A stretch of 64,000 nucleotides of DNA, taken from Oryzias latipes. Lineage: Eukaryota; Chordata; Actinopteri; Beloniformes; Adrianichthyidae. Shown here piece by piece: positions 41,701 through 53,099 of the stretch (the first letter of the stretch is position 1; each line of letters opens with the position of its first letter). Under the pieces are notes generated by a model. It was not told the origin of the DNA and did no database searches. It saw only the letters and a list, made by a program, of their open reading frames with translations. Made by a program: the position numbers and the translations under genes. The stretch covers positions 2,500,985 through 2,564,984 of the forward strand of contig NC_019870.2 of assembly GCF_002234675.1 (NCBI RefSeq), in the 5' to 3' direction.

Positions 41701-44700
41701 GGTTTGGATGAGTTTAAAGTCTAACACTTCAGTGAGGAGTTTTGTTGTAAGCACTGAATAAAATGAATGTAAAGTTGCATTAAATTGGGTAAATTTTGAT
41801 CAATTTAATACATTTCTTTGTGTCCAGCACAAGGTGATTCCAGGTAATATGGAGGCTACAGACGACACTTTGGAAAAGGAAGCAGGGACTGACATGACTA
41901 AAGTGTGAGTCTCCTTAATCAAATCTGAACCGAGTGCTTCTAAGAGGAAAAAAGGATGACATGTGTGTTTGTTTGTTGGTATTGCAGGTTAGATATGACC
42001 CAGGAGCTTCTGGATTCCCTGGATGCTGGACTAAAGATGGCTGAGACAGGTCAGATCTGAAACCTGCTCGTGTCCGTGCACACTCGGGTTCACCGGGCAG
42101 CAGAGCTGTGTTAGCTTCTAACCCGCTTGGCAACAGTTAGCACAACCGGCAGGCAACATGGCCTTGAGGCCAAAGGGATTTTACCGTCACCCCGTAGAAA
42201 TGTAAACCGTTTAAAGCAGGGGTCGGGAACCCATGGCCCGCGGCCATGTCTGGCTCTTTTGATGGCCACATCTGGCTCGCAGACAAATCTTTAATTGTTA
42301 AAAAAAAAAAAAAGTTTAATTAGACCAGTCCTTCTCGGGCGCGATGCGATGCCAGTTTGTAGCAGCCTGAAACCTGTGAATTGCCGTCCCGGCAGATGGA
42401 CGCTCCCACCTTTGAGAATGAAAAGGGGGGAGGGGTAGTGGGCACAGGCAGCAAGGTGAAACGGCGCTCTGATGAGAACACGCTGCCCGTCACATACCAC
42501 ACACTGCAGCGTGTGAGCATGGCTGTACTGACGTCTGCATGTGAGCAGTCTGTCTCACATCTAAAGAACATTCAGACCTATGATCACGTTTAACGGATGG
42601 AAGTCTCAACGGCTGCATGAACCTGAAACTCACCACGTATCAACCAGACTAGACCATCAGCAAAACTACCACGCAGCACCAGGAGTCACATTAATGGATC
42701 ATTTAATAGCAACAGCATAATGCAGCGTCCGTTTCCCACACTGAGGCGTGTGGAAATTAGCCTCTTTTAAGGTTCTTTATTCTGGTTACTGCAGGCCGTA
42801 ACCAACGCCGTACAACTTATTCAGCAACTCTCCCACCAAAAGACACCCCCCCCCCCTTCTTTTTATTCCCTCGCACCAGCCCTCCTATTTCCTTATTCGG
42901 CCCATAGCTGAACCCCATTGGTCCAAACTCCCCAGCGACAGGCTGAGTGACAGAACTGAGGGCCAACCAGCATCTCTGCTTGATGCGTTCAATGAACTCC
43001 GGAACTTAGAACGTAACCCAATCCAACTCAGTCAGCTACAATAGAATGTTATTAAAACTGAATCCACAGACTTATTGTACTTTAAAAGTGTTGAAATGCA
43101 CATAAAACGCACGCGTTCACTTGTATTTGGACAACATATTAAACATATTGTGTGGCTCTCACGAAATTACATTTAAAAATATGTGGCGTTTATGTCTCTC
43201 TCGGCCAAAAAGGTTCCCGACCCCTGGTTTAAAGCTAAATTTATGATTCTGAGGCAATGAAACCAGCAGCCAATCAGAGTTGGGCTCTTACGCTGGGTTT
43301 CCCCCAATATTTTCATTGGAACTTTTGCTTTACTGCTTTCTAGAAATATGTAAATAAACTGTACAGTTTGGATCCAGATACCAGCTCAGATGAGGAAAAC
43401 AAAGAGCTGCATGGATGTTGCAGCCTGTAGCACCTACGTCGCTGCTACAGGCGTTTTCTCTGCTTCTGATTCACAACGATTTGATAAAAGAAATCCTCAT
43501 AAATGCAGTTTAAATCTTTATATATATATTCTTCATCATGTGAAAAATGCTACATGTTGGAAACACATTTTTCATTGGAGTGGGTTTTTAAAAAGTATCA
43601 ATAATAAAATAGTTATTAGGAACCTAATTATGATAAAAGTAAAAATAAAAATAAATAAAAAAGGGAGGTACATAAGTTTGTCTATACATTTTTTAATCCC
43701 TATTTGACAAACATATTAAATGAATTCAGTGTGTGTCCTGTATATATAACTGCAAATATTAGGGGTGTGTGTTGGCAAGAGTCTGGCGATACGATACATA
43801 TCCCGATATCCCGATTTTCGTCGCTAATGTTAGGTTGGGGTATGAGGGGCTGTAAGCTAGACGGGGAGAGTATAAAAGAACAGGATGGTTGTCATTCTTA
43901 CAAGTAAAATGAAATTCAAAAAGTGCTTTCTTGTCTGTGCATCACTAAAACAAACTTCAAAACATATCACCTTGAAAACAAATATACATAAAAAGTGCAT
44001 TAATCTGTGGCTAATAACAGGAAAATAAAACTAATTTGTTGCCAGATAAAAGTGCATTTGTCATTAAAAGTGCATATTAATGAATGCACGCTTACAACTC
44101 AGAGGTAAATTTCTGATGAACTCCTGCCGCTCTGCAGAAGTTATGTCCTAGAAAACAACACCGGTTTTTAGATTTTGGCAAAGAAAAAAAAAAATTTGAT
44201 TACAGATCAGAAGATGATCGGCGTAGCCAAGGAAATCCAAAATTTTACTTTAGCCAATTTTCCTTAAAATGACTTAGACCTGTCCGTCAGCCTCAGGTGA
44301 CCAAAACATTAAGTGGTTGCTATGGAGATGAACCCATAGAATAGCTGCCATTTTTGAAAAAAAAAAAAATTATTTTTTTTTTTGGGGATAAATTGCCACA
44401 TGCATCCTGGACCATGGAGGCAGGGGGGTGGGTAGCCTTCACGGCCTATACCATGCTGCTTTAATTACATTTGTTTGCTACGTTCATTAATATGTCCCTA
44501 AATAAATGTTCGTTAAAGGACAGTTTATGGAACATGAATAGATGTTTTGATTGAGGACAAACATGTCCACGTCTTGAAATGACTTGTCCTCAAACGGGTG
44601 CCGTTTTCGTCTCTACGTTTGCAGTCCTGCGTCAGCTGGACGCCAACGGAGCCAAATCCACCACCCCGGCCGGACAGTGCAGACTGACTCCCCTCATCCC

Positions 44701-47700
44701 CCTCATCCTGGACAGCAGCTTCCTTTATCACTTCTCCGTCCGGTTGATGTTCAAGCTTCACAGTCGTGAGTGGAAACCCTTGCTTTGTTTGATCCCTCCG
44801 TGGCAGGTCCAGCTTTAAACCTCCTCCTCATTTCTGGTCCAGGTGTATCTTCAGATGTTCTTCTCGGACACAGAGAGAGGTTTCGAGACCTCTTCATGAG
44901 GTAGGTCTTCACTATTGGGCCAAAAGTCGTCTCTTTTTCCTCCTGTTTGGTTTACAGCTGTGTTTGCTCTGCAGCCTCACGCAGTTTTACAAAAGAGCCA
45001 GGGAGATGGAGTTCTTCAAAAGTGTGATCCAGATTCCTGATCTTCCAGATGTAGGGATCATGAACTTCCATGCGCATTTGTCCAGGGAGTTTCTTTCGAT
45101 TACATTTTGTCTTTTACTTTCTCTCGCGTCGCAGGAACCTCCAAACTTCCTGCGAGCTGCAGCTTTGGCGGAGTATAAAAAGCCAGTGGTTGTGATGCCG
45201 GGTGAGGACTACCAGGAGGAGGAGGTGGAGACTCATCCTGAGTTCAGGGAGACGCCCCAAATGCCTCAGGTACGCCTGAATATGCCCGAAATGAAAGGAT
45301 TTACTCCGCAGCCATGCTAACAGTTTGGTCTTTGTGGGAACAGTACTATTTGCTCAGCCAGATGGGAGCTCCTGAAGTTCCACCTGAACCCATAGAAACG
45401 GAGACTGATGGGTGGAGGAGGGAGATGGAGCCACTGAAACCAGAGATCCAGATCATCAAGAATGAGGTGAGATGGTTTGATGTCTGAGCTGTAAATATAG
45501 ACTTATTCAAGGGGATTTTTTCATGAATGCTGTCAGATTTATGTGTTATTTAAACTATAGATTTATAAAAAACAAAAGTTTCGTATTAGAACGTCATAAA
45601 CCAGGTCATTAGAAGTTCCTACAACAAAACAATAAAACTTTTTCTGTAAAGTATTAATGGCTGTGTTAGACAGAAAAGATCTTCCTAGTCAACATAAGGG
45701 AATGCTTTCCCACTCATCCACCAGATATATCAGCCAATCAGGCTAATCTTCCTTCTTTTTCCTCCTCTTCCTCAGGCTCAGAAGTCCGTAATCGAACTAA
45801 CGACTCAGTTGAGCCACCTGGAAGCCGAGCTGGATGTGCAGCGTACCCACAACCAGGTGGCGCTGATCGAAAACGAACACCTGAGGATGGAGGTGGAGGC
45901 TCTCCGAGCGGCTAATGTCGTCGGGGTGGGAGCGCAGATCGGCTACAAGGAGGCAGACGGTAAGTTTTGGTTTCTGAAGCAGAGACGGACGTCTGAACGT
46001 CTCAAAGTGAGATGTTTTTCCTGCTTCTGTTTGTCTGCAGGCAGAGCTCAAGCTGCAGAGCTTCGCTTCTCCCAGCTGAAGGACAGACACGCAGAGCTCG
46101 TCACCAGCCACGCTGACTTAATGAAGAAGGTCTGTTTGGTTTTTTGCTCACCTTCAGTCTCTAAACTCCAGTGAAAGACCGTCTCTGCTTCCTGACATCT
46201 CTGTGAAGAACGCTGAGGCGGTGAGGATGCTGTCCAGTTCAAAGCAGGAGCAGGACGATCTGCTCCGCACCAAGATGAATCTGGAGAAGGAGCTGGAAAA
46301 CCTCCGATGGGACAGACAGAACAAGGTGAAGCTCTTCATTCCAACGCCAGCCTCGTCCGTGACGCGGCTGAGCGCTCAACGATGGTGCTTCTACTCCATC
46401 AGGTGCAGCAGCAGCAGCAGGAGGTGGAGCGCCTCAGTAAGGAGCTGCAGGACCAGAGGGCGGAGGTGGCGCTCCTTCGCAGTTCTCTGGAGAGCAAAGA
46501 AACGGTGAGGAGGAGCCCTCAGCTCTATTTATCTAACCCTAACCCTCCAAACAGTTTTGTCTTCTGATTGGCTCTACCTGCGGCTGGTTTGGGCGGGACG
46601 ATGCCGGAGAGGCAGATGCCGATATACGTCCAAATAATAAATATCGGCGCAGATAATTAGCCTTGCTGATAATCAAGGACTGAGAGGGTTACAGACGAGT
46701 TGAAGGTGGAGGTGGGACGGCATCGAGGATCAGCTGATTGCTGTGGTGATCAGGAATCTCTGTGGATCATGACTTTTGCAGATGACACTGTGGTTTTTAG
46801 TGAGAGCAGGGAGCAGGTGGAAGACCATCTAGAGAGGTGGAGGTTTGATTTAGAGAAAGAAGGAATGAAGTTCAGCTGTAAGACAGAGCATCTGGGTGTA
46901 AATGAGAGGAACTCTAGTGGAGTGATGAGGTTACAGGGAGCAGAGGCGGGTCAACAGTCCAAAACGACAGGCTGCGGGGATAGCTAAAGGATCCCAAATG
47001 AAGACATGATCCTCCAAAACTCATTTCACCTTTTTGTGATGTTCCTTGAACCTCTTCAGGAGGGATCTCGTGTGAGCGGCACCTTGGCGGCACTGCAGGC
47101 CGAGCGGGACACGCTGCTGCGATCTGCCGCTGAGAGGGACGCAGAACTTTCCTCGCTGAGGCAGCAGGCGCAGCAGCAGCAGAGCTTCCTGGACCTGGAG
47201 AAGGACCGGATGAGCCGGGAGCTGGAGGCGCTGAGAGCTCAGCTGCAGCAGCAGGTACCCGCCGACAGGAGGGCCTCACCTCCACCACATCCGGTCAAGT
47301 ATTTATCTGACTGGAATGGGATTTTCCTCTTAGCTCGCCATCAACGCTGAGCAGAAGCAGGAGATCGACCGGCTGAGAAGAGAGCTGGACTCCACAAGAG
47401 CAGAACTGACCCGAGCGAACAGCGCGCTGCAAAGCAGAGAAATGGTGGGAGATTTCCCCTCGTTTTGTGGGGTTTGTTCGGTGGGACGATGGAGCGTCTA
47501 ACCAACGGGCCTGTTTTCCTCAGAGCGGCACTCAGCTCAGCAGCAGTCTTGCTGGGCTGCAGGCGGAGAAGGAGGCGCTGCTGCGGTCGGTTCGGGAGCA
47601 GGAGGCCGAGCTGAACTCCCTCCGGCAGCAGTCCCACTTTCAGCACAGCTCCCTGGAGCAGGAGAGGCAGAGGAGCAGCATGGAGCTGGGAAGCCTGCAG

Positions 47701-50700
47701 GCTCAGCTGCAGCAGCAGGTGCCCGCCACCGTGCGCCCCCGAGGTCGAGGCGACGCATCTGACGGCTCCGTTAACCGCCGTCTGTCTCCACAGGCCCACC
47801 GGGAAACAGAGCTGGCCCAGAAGCTGCAGAACGAGCAGTTCGCTCTGCTGCAGTGTGCGGTGGTGGAGGCCGAGGGCATCATCCTGGACGCCGTGGCCAA
47901 ACTGGACGACCCCATCCACATACGCTGCGTCAGCTCTCCCGGTAAAGACGCCCCGCACACACATTCACGATCCCATGAAACCGAGTCTTGACCCGCACGG
48001 GCCTCTAGGTTGTCGGGTCTGTGGAGGGTCGTAGAGAGGAGCAGCTGCATCTTTAGGGGAGCGCAGGTGCATCTTGCTGTTCCCTTGAGGCTCATATGGC
48101 CACCTCAAAACGAAGACGGAACGTACCATTGATGTGGGTGTGTTACGTGTATCATGTGTACCACTTACCCTTACATGCATACGTCTTCGCTACGACCTGT
48201 TGCCTGCAGAGAAAAATGAACATTTTTACTCTACGGGTTCACTGAGCAACAGAATGATCATATATTTGGAATTAATATATGTATTGATTTAGCCTCTTTG
48301 ATTGGTGGTTGAAGATCATTCCATAACCTGATACCCCGTATGGAAGTGCATCTTTCTTCAATTTTAGTTTAAATTAATGATATTTTGTTGTTCTACCATA
48401 AACTATTTTTGTTTATGTTTCTTCGTCGTTTCCTCCGTAAACAAAAACAAAAATCATCTTCTGATGAATTTATTTAATTGTGGAGTAAAATGGAATTTGA
48501 CTGAAAAGTGATCGTTCCGCCGTTTTCTCTCAGATTACCTGGTGAATCGAGCTGAAGTCACTCTGGGATCCATCGACAAACTGCAGCAGAGTCACCTGGT
48601 TTACCTGGGGAACAGGAACGGTAGGTCAGAGGTCGTCGGCGTCCCCCGTCTCTGTCTTCGCTGTCCTCATGCTGTTCGTCCTCTGCAGACGCCAGCGGCT
48701 TGCTGAGAGCGGTCACGCAGTTTTCCCACCTGGCGGCCGACACCATCGTAAACGGAGCGGCGACCTCCCACTCCGCCCCTGTGGATCACGCCGACAGTAA
48801 GACAGTCAGAGTTGCGGCGCCCTGAAGCTGGCGGGCGGAGAGCACACCGGTCACTGTTTGTGTCCCGCAGGTCTGAGCGACGGCTGCCGGGACTGCGCCC
48901 ATCAGTGCCTGCAGTTCCTGAAGGACCTGAAGTTCCAGGCCACGTTACCACAAGCCAACGCGGCTGCCATTCGCTACAGCGTGCAGCGCATCCTCGCCAT
49001 GGGTCAGGTGAGACGTGTGACCACCATTACAGACAGAGTCAGACCTCAACCCCGCCTCCCAAAATGACAATGAATGCTATAATAACCTTCAAGGATTACA
49101 TTTAATATAAAATTGATGACAGTAAACAATTATTCCACTAAAGTTTTTATTATAAAAATATTATATTTGGGTTTTTTCTCAGGTCTTTTCAGTCGTGTTC
49201 TGGCAGGATTTTGCTTTTCGGAGCAGCTGGACTTTATAAAAGTTGGTCTAGAATATCTCCTTCACTCTGTTAAAAACAGCAAAATAAAGATCGCAACCAT
49301 GTCTGTTCATGTTATCTCCATAAGTGCTGGGCTTTGGCCATCCTTAATCCTATGAAACACTGTAACCGTTTCACACCGTTCACACAATTTCCGTCCTTCC
49401 AACTGATTCCGACGGTGGGAAAAGCGGCTTTGTGCCGAAGCGCAACACGTCAGATTCCCCAAAGGTCCGTAACCTGTCGAAGAGTTACTTCAGTTCTAAG
49501 AGCAGGTGTTATTTTGCCGTCGCGGGCGACCGCTTCGGTGTGAAATGGTTAACAAGAGAAGCCCCCTGGTTGCCATGGCGATGGATTCTCAAGTTCCCCT
49601 GTCGCACGGTTCTTGTTCAGGATCTGCGGCCGAAAGGACAAGACGTGCTGAGAGAAGAGCTGGGCACCATGGTGGACAAAGAGATGGTGGCCACGTCCAC
49701 GGCCATTGAAGAGGCCGTGCTGCGTATGGACGTAAGGGAAAACGCGTCATCATCTCAATAGAAATGTAGCTTTCTGTCGGTCAGAAATACAGTTCTTTAA
49801 AGCTGCTTTTAGTATATTGGATTTCCTTCAAGCTACAAATCGTCACCTTCCTTTTCCAGGAGATTCTGACGCAGGCGAAGAAAGACACGACGGGCCTGAA
49901 GCTGGAGGTCAACCAGAGGTACGGTGGATCCAGACGTTTTCCTCTCTGTTCATGACCAATGTTTGATTCTCGTCTGTTTTACAGCATTTTGGGATCCTGT
50001 TCTGACCTGATGAAGGTAAGAATTCTGTCAAACCAGTCGTGATGTGTGTGGATTCTGGTTTAGTGGACGCCAAAGAAAAAGTCTGGTGGGTTTTTTCTCT
50101 CACCAGGCAGTTCATATCCTGGTGACGGCCGCAACCGACCTGCAGAAAGACATCGTGGAAGGAGGCAGGGTAAGTCTGTGATCCCAGATCTGACCCAAAC
50201 ACAACTGACCCAAACACAACTGACCCAAACACAACTGACCCAAACACAACTGACCCAAACATCAAACCCAAACACAACGCACCCAATGAACCCAAATACA
50301 ACAAACACAAACACAGCTCACCCAAACACAGCTCACCCAAACACAACTACACAAACCCAACAAACCCAAACCCAAAGAACCCAAACACAACAAACACAAA
50401 CACAATGAACCCAAAGCTGCTCTTAAAATGTCCTTAACCAGCGTAACAACAGAGACGATGATGAAGAGTTTGGTTTCTCCTCGTTTGTCCTGCAGGGGGC
50501 AGCATCCACAACTGAGTTTTACGCCAAGAACTCTCGCTGGACTGAGGGCCTGATCTCTGCCTCCAAAGCCGTGGGCTGGGGCGCCACTCAGCTGCTGTGA
50601 GCATCCGAAAGCCGCCAGTTTAGAAGACACTTCACCACGAAGCGCGTCACAACTTTTCCATCTTCTCTTTGCAGAGACTCGGCTGACCGGGTTGTGTGTG

Positions 50701-52897
50701 AAAAGGGAACGTACGAGGAACTCATCGCATGTTCTCACGAGATTGCTGGGAGCACCGCCCAGCTGGTTGCAGCCTCCAAGGTACAAAACCGCCTTTTTCT
50801 GATCAGTGCCACCATTACATGTATATTGGGTCAGAACCACGTCACCTGGATAGTTCTCACTGGCTGCTGGTGTTTCAGGTGAAGGCCGACCGCAGCAACA
50901 AGAAGCTGAACACGCTGCAGCAGGCGTCGCGGCACGTGAACGACATGGCCGCCGTGGTCGTGACCTCCACCAAACACGGCCAGAAGCAGATCTCTGATCA
51001 CGGTGAGACGCGTTCCAGAACTTTGAAGTTCACCTGTTTGAACCTTTTTGATCATCCCTCACCTGTAAACATTGGCGTTTGGTGCTTTGTAGGGATAATG
51101 GACTTCTCAGGAATGTCTCTGATCAAGCTGAAGAGGGAGGAGATGGAAGCTCAGGTAAGAAAACCCAAAAAGAAAGTGAGCCCTCTTCCAGATGAAAGGA
51201 TGATCTCATCTTCATCAGGTTTATTCACTTCAACAACAACACAGCATCTCCTTATGGGGAATTAGAACATTTTAACCTTTTAAAAAAACACTTATTTGGA
51301 AATATGAAGTCAATTATTGTTGTTTGAAAGGAAAATAAGTGAAATTTCAGGGTTTTTTGTGTTTTTGTTGAAAGTTTGTCTTTTCTAAAGGTGTAGAGAC
51401 TGGGCGGATCACCTCTGAATCGTACAAAATTGAGCTCTAACGACATTAAAACAACTATTCATAAAAATTTCACCGCTGCCACAAACTCACAAAACTCACC
51501 AAAGCTGGCAAACACCAAACACCCGGTGTGAGGCCCAGCTGAGGCCCACCCCGGGTAGAGGCCGTCCCTTTTATTACTGGCTAGAGTACGGGTGAAATCT
51601 AAACTCCTCCTGGGGATTCAGTCTATTACCTCTTAACTCCTCAAGTTAGAAATAACGTTTGTAGATTTCGAACGGCATTAGCGTAGCGAGCTCCCAAAAG
51701 CGCGAGCAACAGGAAAGCTCGCGCATTTTTTACTGGAATATTGTGAAAGGTTGATATATGAATCCCTGGCTCAAGCTGAACAAAACCATATATCATGCGA
51801 TATGAACATATGAGAAATGTGGGCGTGGCTCACAAAAAATCTCTGTTGCTAAGGAAATCCAAAAACTTACTTTTGCTGATTCTTCTAAAAATGACATCGA
51901 CCTGTTCGTCACCTCCAGGCGACCAAAAAATAAAATGGTTTCTATGGAGATTAAACCAATTGAAAAGCCGCCATTTTGAATTTTTTTTTTGTTTTTTTCA
52001 TGAATGTGTCATGTGGCATCAGGGTGTTACGTGCAGAGCGAGAGAGTAAGGGGCTATTCACGGCTTTAATTATTACTACTGTTATAAATTCTTATTATTA
52101 ATACATTAAAGTTTTACTTTACTATTTTCCCCTTTTATTCAATGTACATGTCATGGAAATATGAGGAAGGTAAATTGTTTAAGCATAGACTCCCTGAAGA
52201 AGTTCTCTGGATCTCATAGGTGAAGGTCCTGCAGCTGGAAAACCAGCTGGAACAGGAGCGCGTCCGCCTGGGGGAACTGAGGAAGAGGCACTACGATCTC
52301 GGGGCGTCTGGGCCCACCTCCAACCTAAAGGAGGAAGAGGACAGCTTCCCGCCGCCGCCGCCGCCCACTCTACTGGACTCCACTCCACTACCGCCATCCT
52401 TCAGTCAGTCCCAGCCCTATTTAAACCCCCAGGTGACACAGGCCTATATGCAGCCTCAGGTGTACACCCCCTCACAAACCTACACCCCCTCACAATCTTA
52501 CACCCCCTCCCAATCTTACACCCCCTCCCAATCTTACACCCCCTCACAAACCTACACCCCCTCACAATCTTACACCCCCTCACAAACCTACACCCCCTCA
52601 CAGCCCTACATCCCGCCTCAACCCTACATCCCAAACCCAGCCCAGAGTTACCCCCCTCCCTCGTCGCTCACATCCAGCCTGGCTCAGGCCAAACCTGCTC
52701 CTCAGCAGAACGCCACAGATTCCCCCAAGCACGCCTTCAAGAGACCCAGCATCTTCACCAAGTCTGGGAACCTGCTGAAGAACGCGGTGAGTCGGTTCTC
52801 CTTCTCGGATCCTCTTCTCTGTGCTGCTCAGGATGTTCAACGCTGAACTTTTTCATTTCAGTTCAAACGAGGAGAAACTGGAGGCGGAGAGTCCTGA
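38717..52897 (+). CDS. hip1r: Huntingtin-interacting protein 1-related (HIP1R)
   Basis: Endocytic adaptor linking clathrin coats to F-actin. 33 coding exons: 38717-38803, 39242-39305, 40434-40576, 40668-40724, 41441-41521, 41828-41904, 41988-42049, 44625-44765, 44843-44900, 44975-45050, 45135-45269, 45344-45466, 45776-45959, 46041-46129, 46209-46325, 46403-46504, 47060-47254, 47334-47444, 47524-47718, 47794-47941, 48534-48620, 48689-48796, 48871-49007, 49621-49731, 49860-49918, 49985-50015, 50107-50169, 50496-50596, 50675-50780, 50879-51002, 51093-51154, 52220-52786, 52862-52897. In-phase total 3,837 nt, about 1,278 aa (human 1,068). ANTH domain about 20-285 (FWSYAVNLP, KVLRDGH); coiled coil about 330-748; THATCH/I-LWEQ actin-binding domain about 750-1078 (LISASKAVGWGATQL, ACSHEIAGSTAQLVAASKVK). 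The Pro/Tyr-rich tail 1079-1278 is unlike human. Synteny favours HIP1R over HIP1. Confidence 0.96.
39306..40433 (+). other. hip1r: hip1r intron 2, predicted U12-type
   Basis: The intron begins GTATCCTTT, the U12 5' splice-site consensus. Before its 3' end it has TCCTTAAC (40,415-40,422), the U12 branch-point consensus, 11 nt before the acceptor ..ttcaaag. Splicing this way gives KEKYVRSIILGTYKETG, matching KEKHxR in HIP1/HIP1R. Family A repeat copy 2 (39,381-39,795) lies inside. Confidence 0.8.
39381..39795 (+). repeat. interspersed repeat family A, copy 2
   Basis: Left end cactacttggtgcactata; right end tatagtctttaaggggtta followed by gtgagggaattcagac, roughly inverted to each other. Core tttcccagaattctctgcaa and gaatatagacaacaatg. 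TIR-like organisation suggests a MITE. Confidence 0.6.
42217..43226 (+). mobile_element. hAT-type DNA transposon relic, 8-bp TSD
   Basis: TIRs CAGGGGTCGGGAACC and GGTTCCCGACCCCTG are perfect complements. They are flanked by GTTTAAAG at 42,209-42,216 and 43,227-43,234 (perfect 8-bp duplication, hAT hallmark). At 1,010 bp it is non-autonomous. It lies in hip1r intron 7. Confidence 0.92.
42520..42690 (+). pseudogene. hAT transposase C-terminal remnant
   Basis: The frame LTSACEQSVSHLKNIQ resembles the C-terminal dimerisation region of Charlie-like hAT transposases (CE.SFSHLK.IK). Stops follow within 20 codons. No catalytic core is present in the element. Confidence 0.5.
43815..44420 (+). repeat. 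interspersed repeat family C, copy 3
   Basis: Contains tgaggggctgtaagctag, tgatgaactcctgccgct, agaagatgatcgg and then aaggaaatccaaaa with ggttgctatggagat. It is the longest copy and links the shorter ones at 0.7, 17.7 and 51.8 kb. In hip1r intron 7. Confidence 0.6.
46403..47718 (+). CDS. hip1r: hip1r duplicated coiled-coil exon pair (exons 16-17 and 18-19)
   Basis: Exon 17 (47060-47254) and exon 19 (47524-47718) are both exactly 195 bp and align along their length. Shared blocks are LQAE, LLRS, AEL.SLRQQ and a final AQLQQQ. Exons 16 (102 bp) and 18 (111 bp) are also alike (Q.EV.RL..EL.., SLESKE / ALQSRE). A two-exon unit of about 99 residues has been tandemly duplicated (residues about 499-597 and 598-699). 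Confidence 0.85.
46690..46985 (+). pseudogene. RTE-type LINE reverse transcriptase relic
   Basis: In hip1r intron 16. The plus frame reads TDELKVEVGRHRGSA, then MTFADDTVVFSESREQVE, LERWRFDLEKEGMKFS and VNERNSSGVMRLQGAE. These match the RT palm and following region of fish RTE elements. An internal deletion removes the segment between the GSA box and FADD. It may be the same family as the element at 62.6 kb. Confidence 0.8.
47985..48255 (-). repeat. interspersed repeat family G, copy 2
   Basis: In hip1r intron 20, inverted relative to 22,090-22,665. Minus strand: gcaggcaacaggtcgtag, caatggtacgttccgt, aagggaacagcaagatg. Confidence 0.55.
49365..49549. mobile_element. small TIR element with TA duplication
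   Basis: ACCGTTTCACACCG at the left and its near complement CGGTGTGAAATGGT at the right are each flanked by TA (49,363-49,364; 49,550-49,551). 185 bp, non-coding, in hip1r intron 23. A MITE-like structure unrelated in sequence to the 15.1/33.9-kb family. Confidence 0.6.
50191..50414. repeat. 15-bp minisatellite in hip1r intron 27
   Basis: Tandem tgacccaaacacaac units (four perfect at 50,191-50,250) decay into cccaaacacaac variants. The array starts 22 bp after the exon 27 donor. Confidence 0.9.
51800..52060 (+). repeat. interspersed repeat family C, copy 4 (right part)
   Basis: Shares gctaaggaaatccaaaa, aaatgaca(t)c with gacctgt, ggcgaccaaaa and ctatggagat with 44,225-44,400. In hip1r intron 31. 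Confidence 0.6.
52463..52606 (+). repeat. hip1r: hip1r coding minisatellite (YTPSQ-x)8
   Basis: Eight 18-bp units within exon 32 encode YTPSQT/S/P hexapeptides (residues about 1160-1207). They are followed by diverged YIPPQP and YIPNPAQ. The tail is Pro/Gln/Tyr-rich, compatible with SH3 or WW ligands. Human HIP1R instead has a short Pro-rich cortactin-binding tail. Confidence 0.9.
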
Positions 52898-53001
52898 AGA
52901 CCGAAGGAGTCGATGATTCTAGTATTCACCTGAAAAAATGACAGGCTAACTCTTTAAATGACAAATTACTAATTAATTGCAATTTTTAAGTCAAACGTAG
53001 A

Positions 53002-53007
53002 AATAAA
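53002..53007 (+). terminator. hip1r: hip1r candidate polyadenylation signal
   Basis: AATAAA lies 105 bp after the hip1r stop, followed by T/TG-rich sequence. Confidence 0.5.
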
Positions 53008-53099
53008 TTAATGTTTATTATTTTTGTAATCTGACTGATGGTTTTGTTGTCTGAGCAATTTATTAAAAGCCCAAATTGATCCTAAATGTAAAGTTTTCT

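Noticed and set aside
47341-47964. 207-codon minus-strand frame over hip1r exons 18-20
   Set aside because: Antisense to coiled-coil exons; Leu/Gln-rich because of CAG/CTG codons.
52463-52606. RNA polymerase II CTD-like repeat
   Set aside because: YTPSQ-x only superficially recalls YSPTSPS; the exon is in frame with the hip1r THATCH domain.
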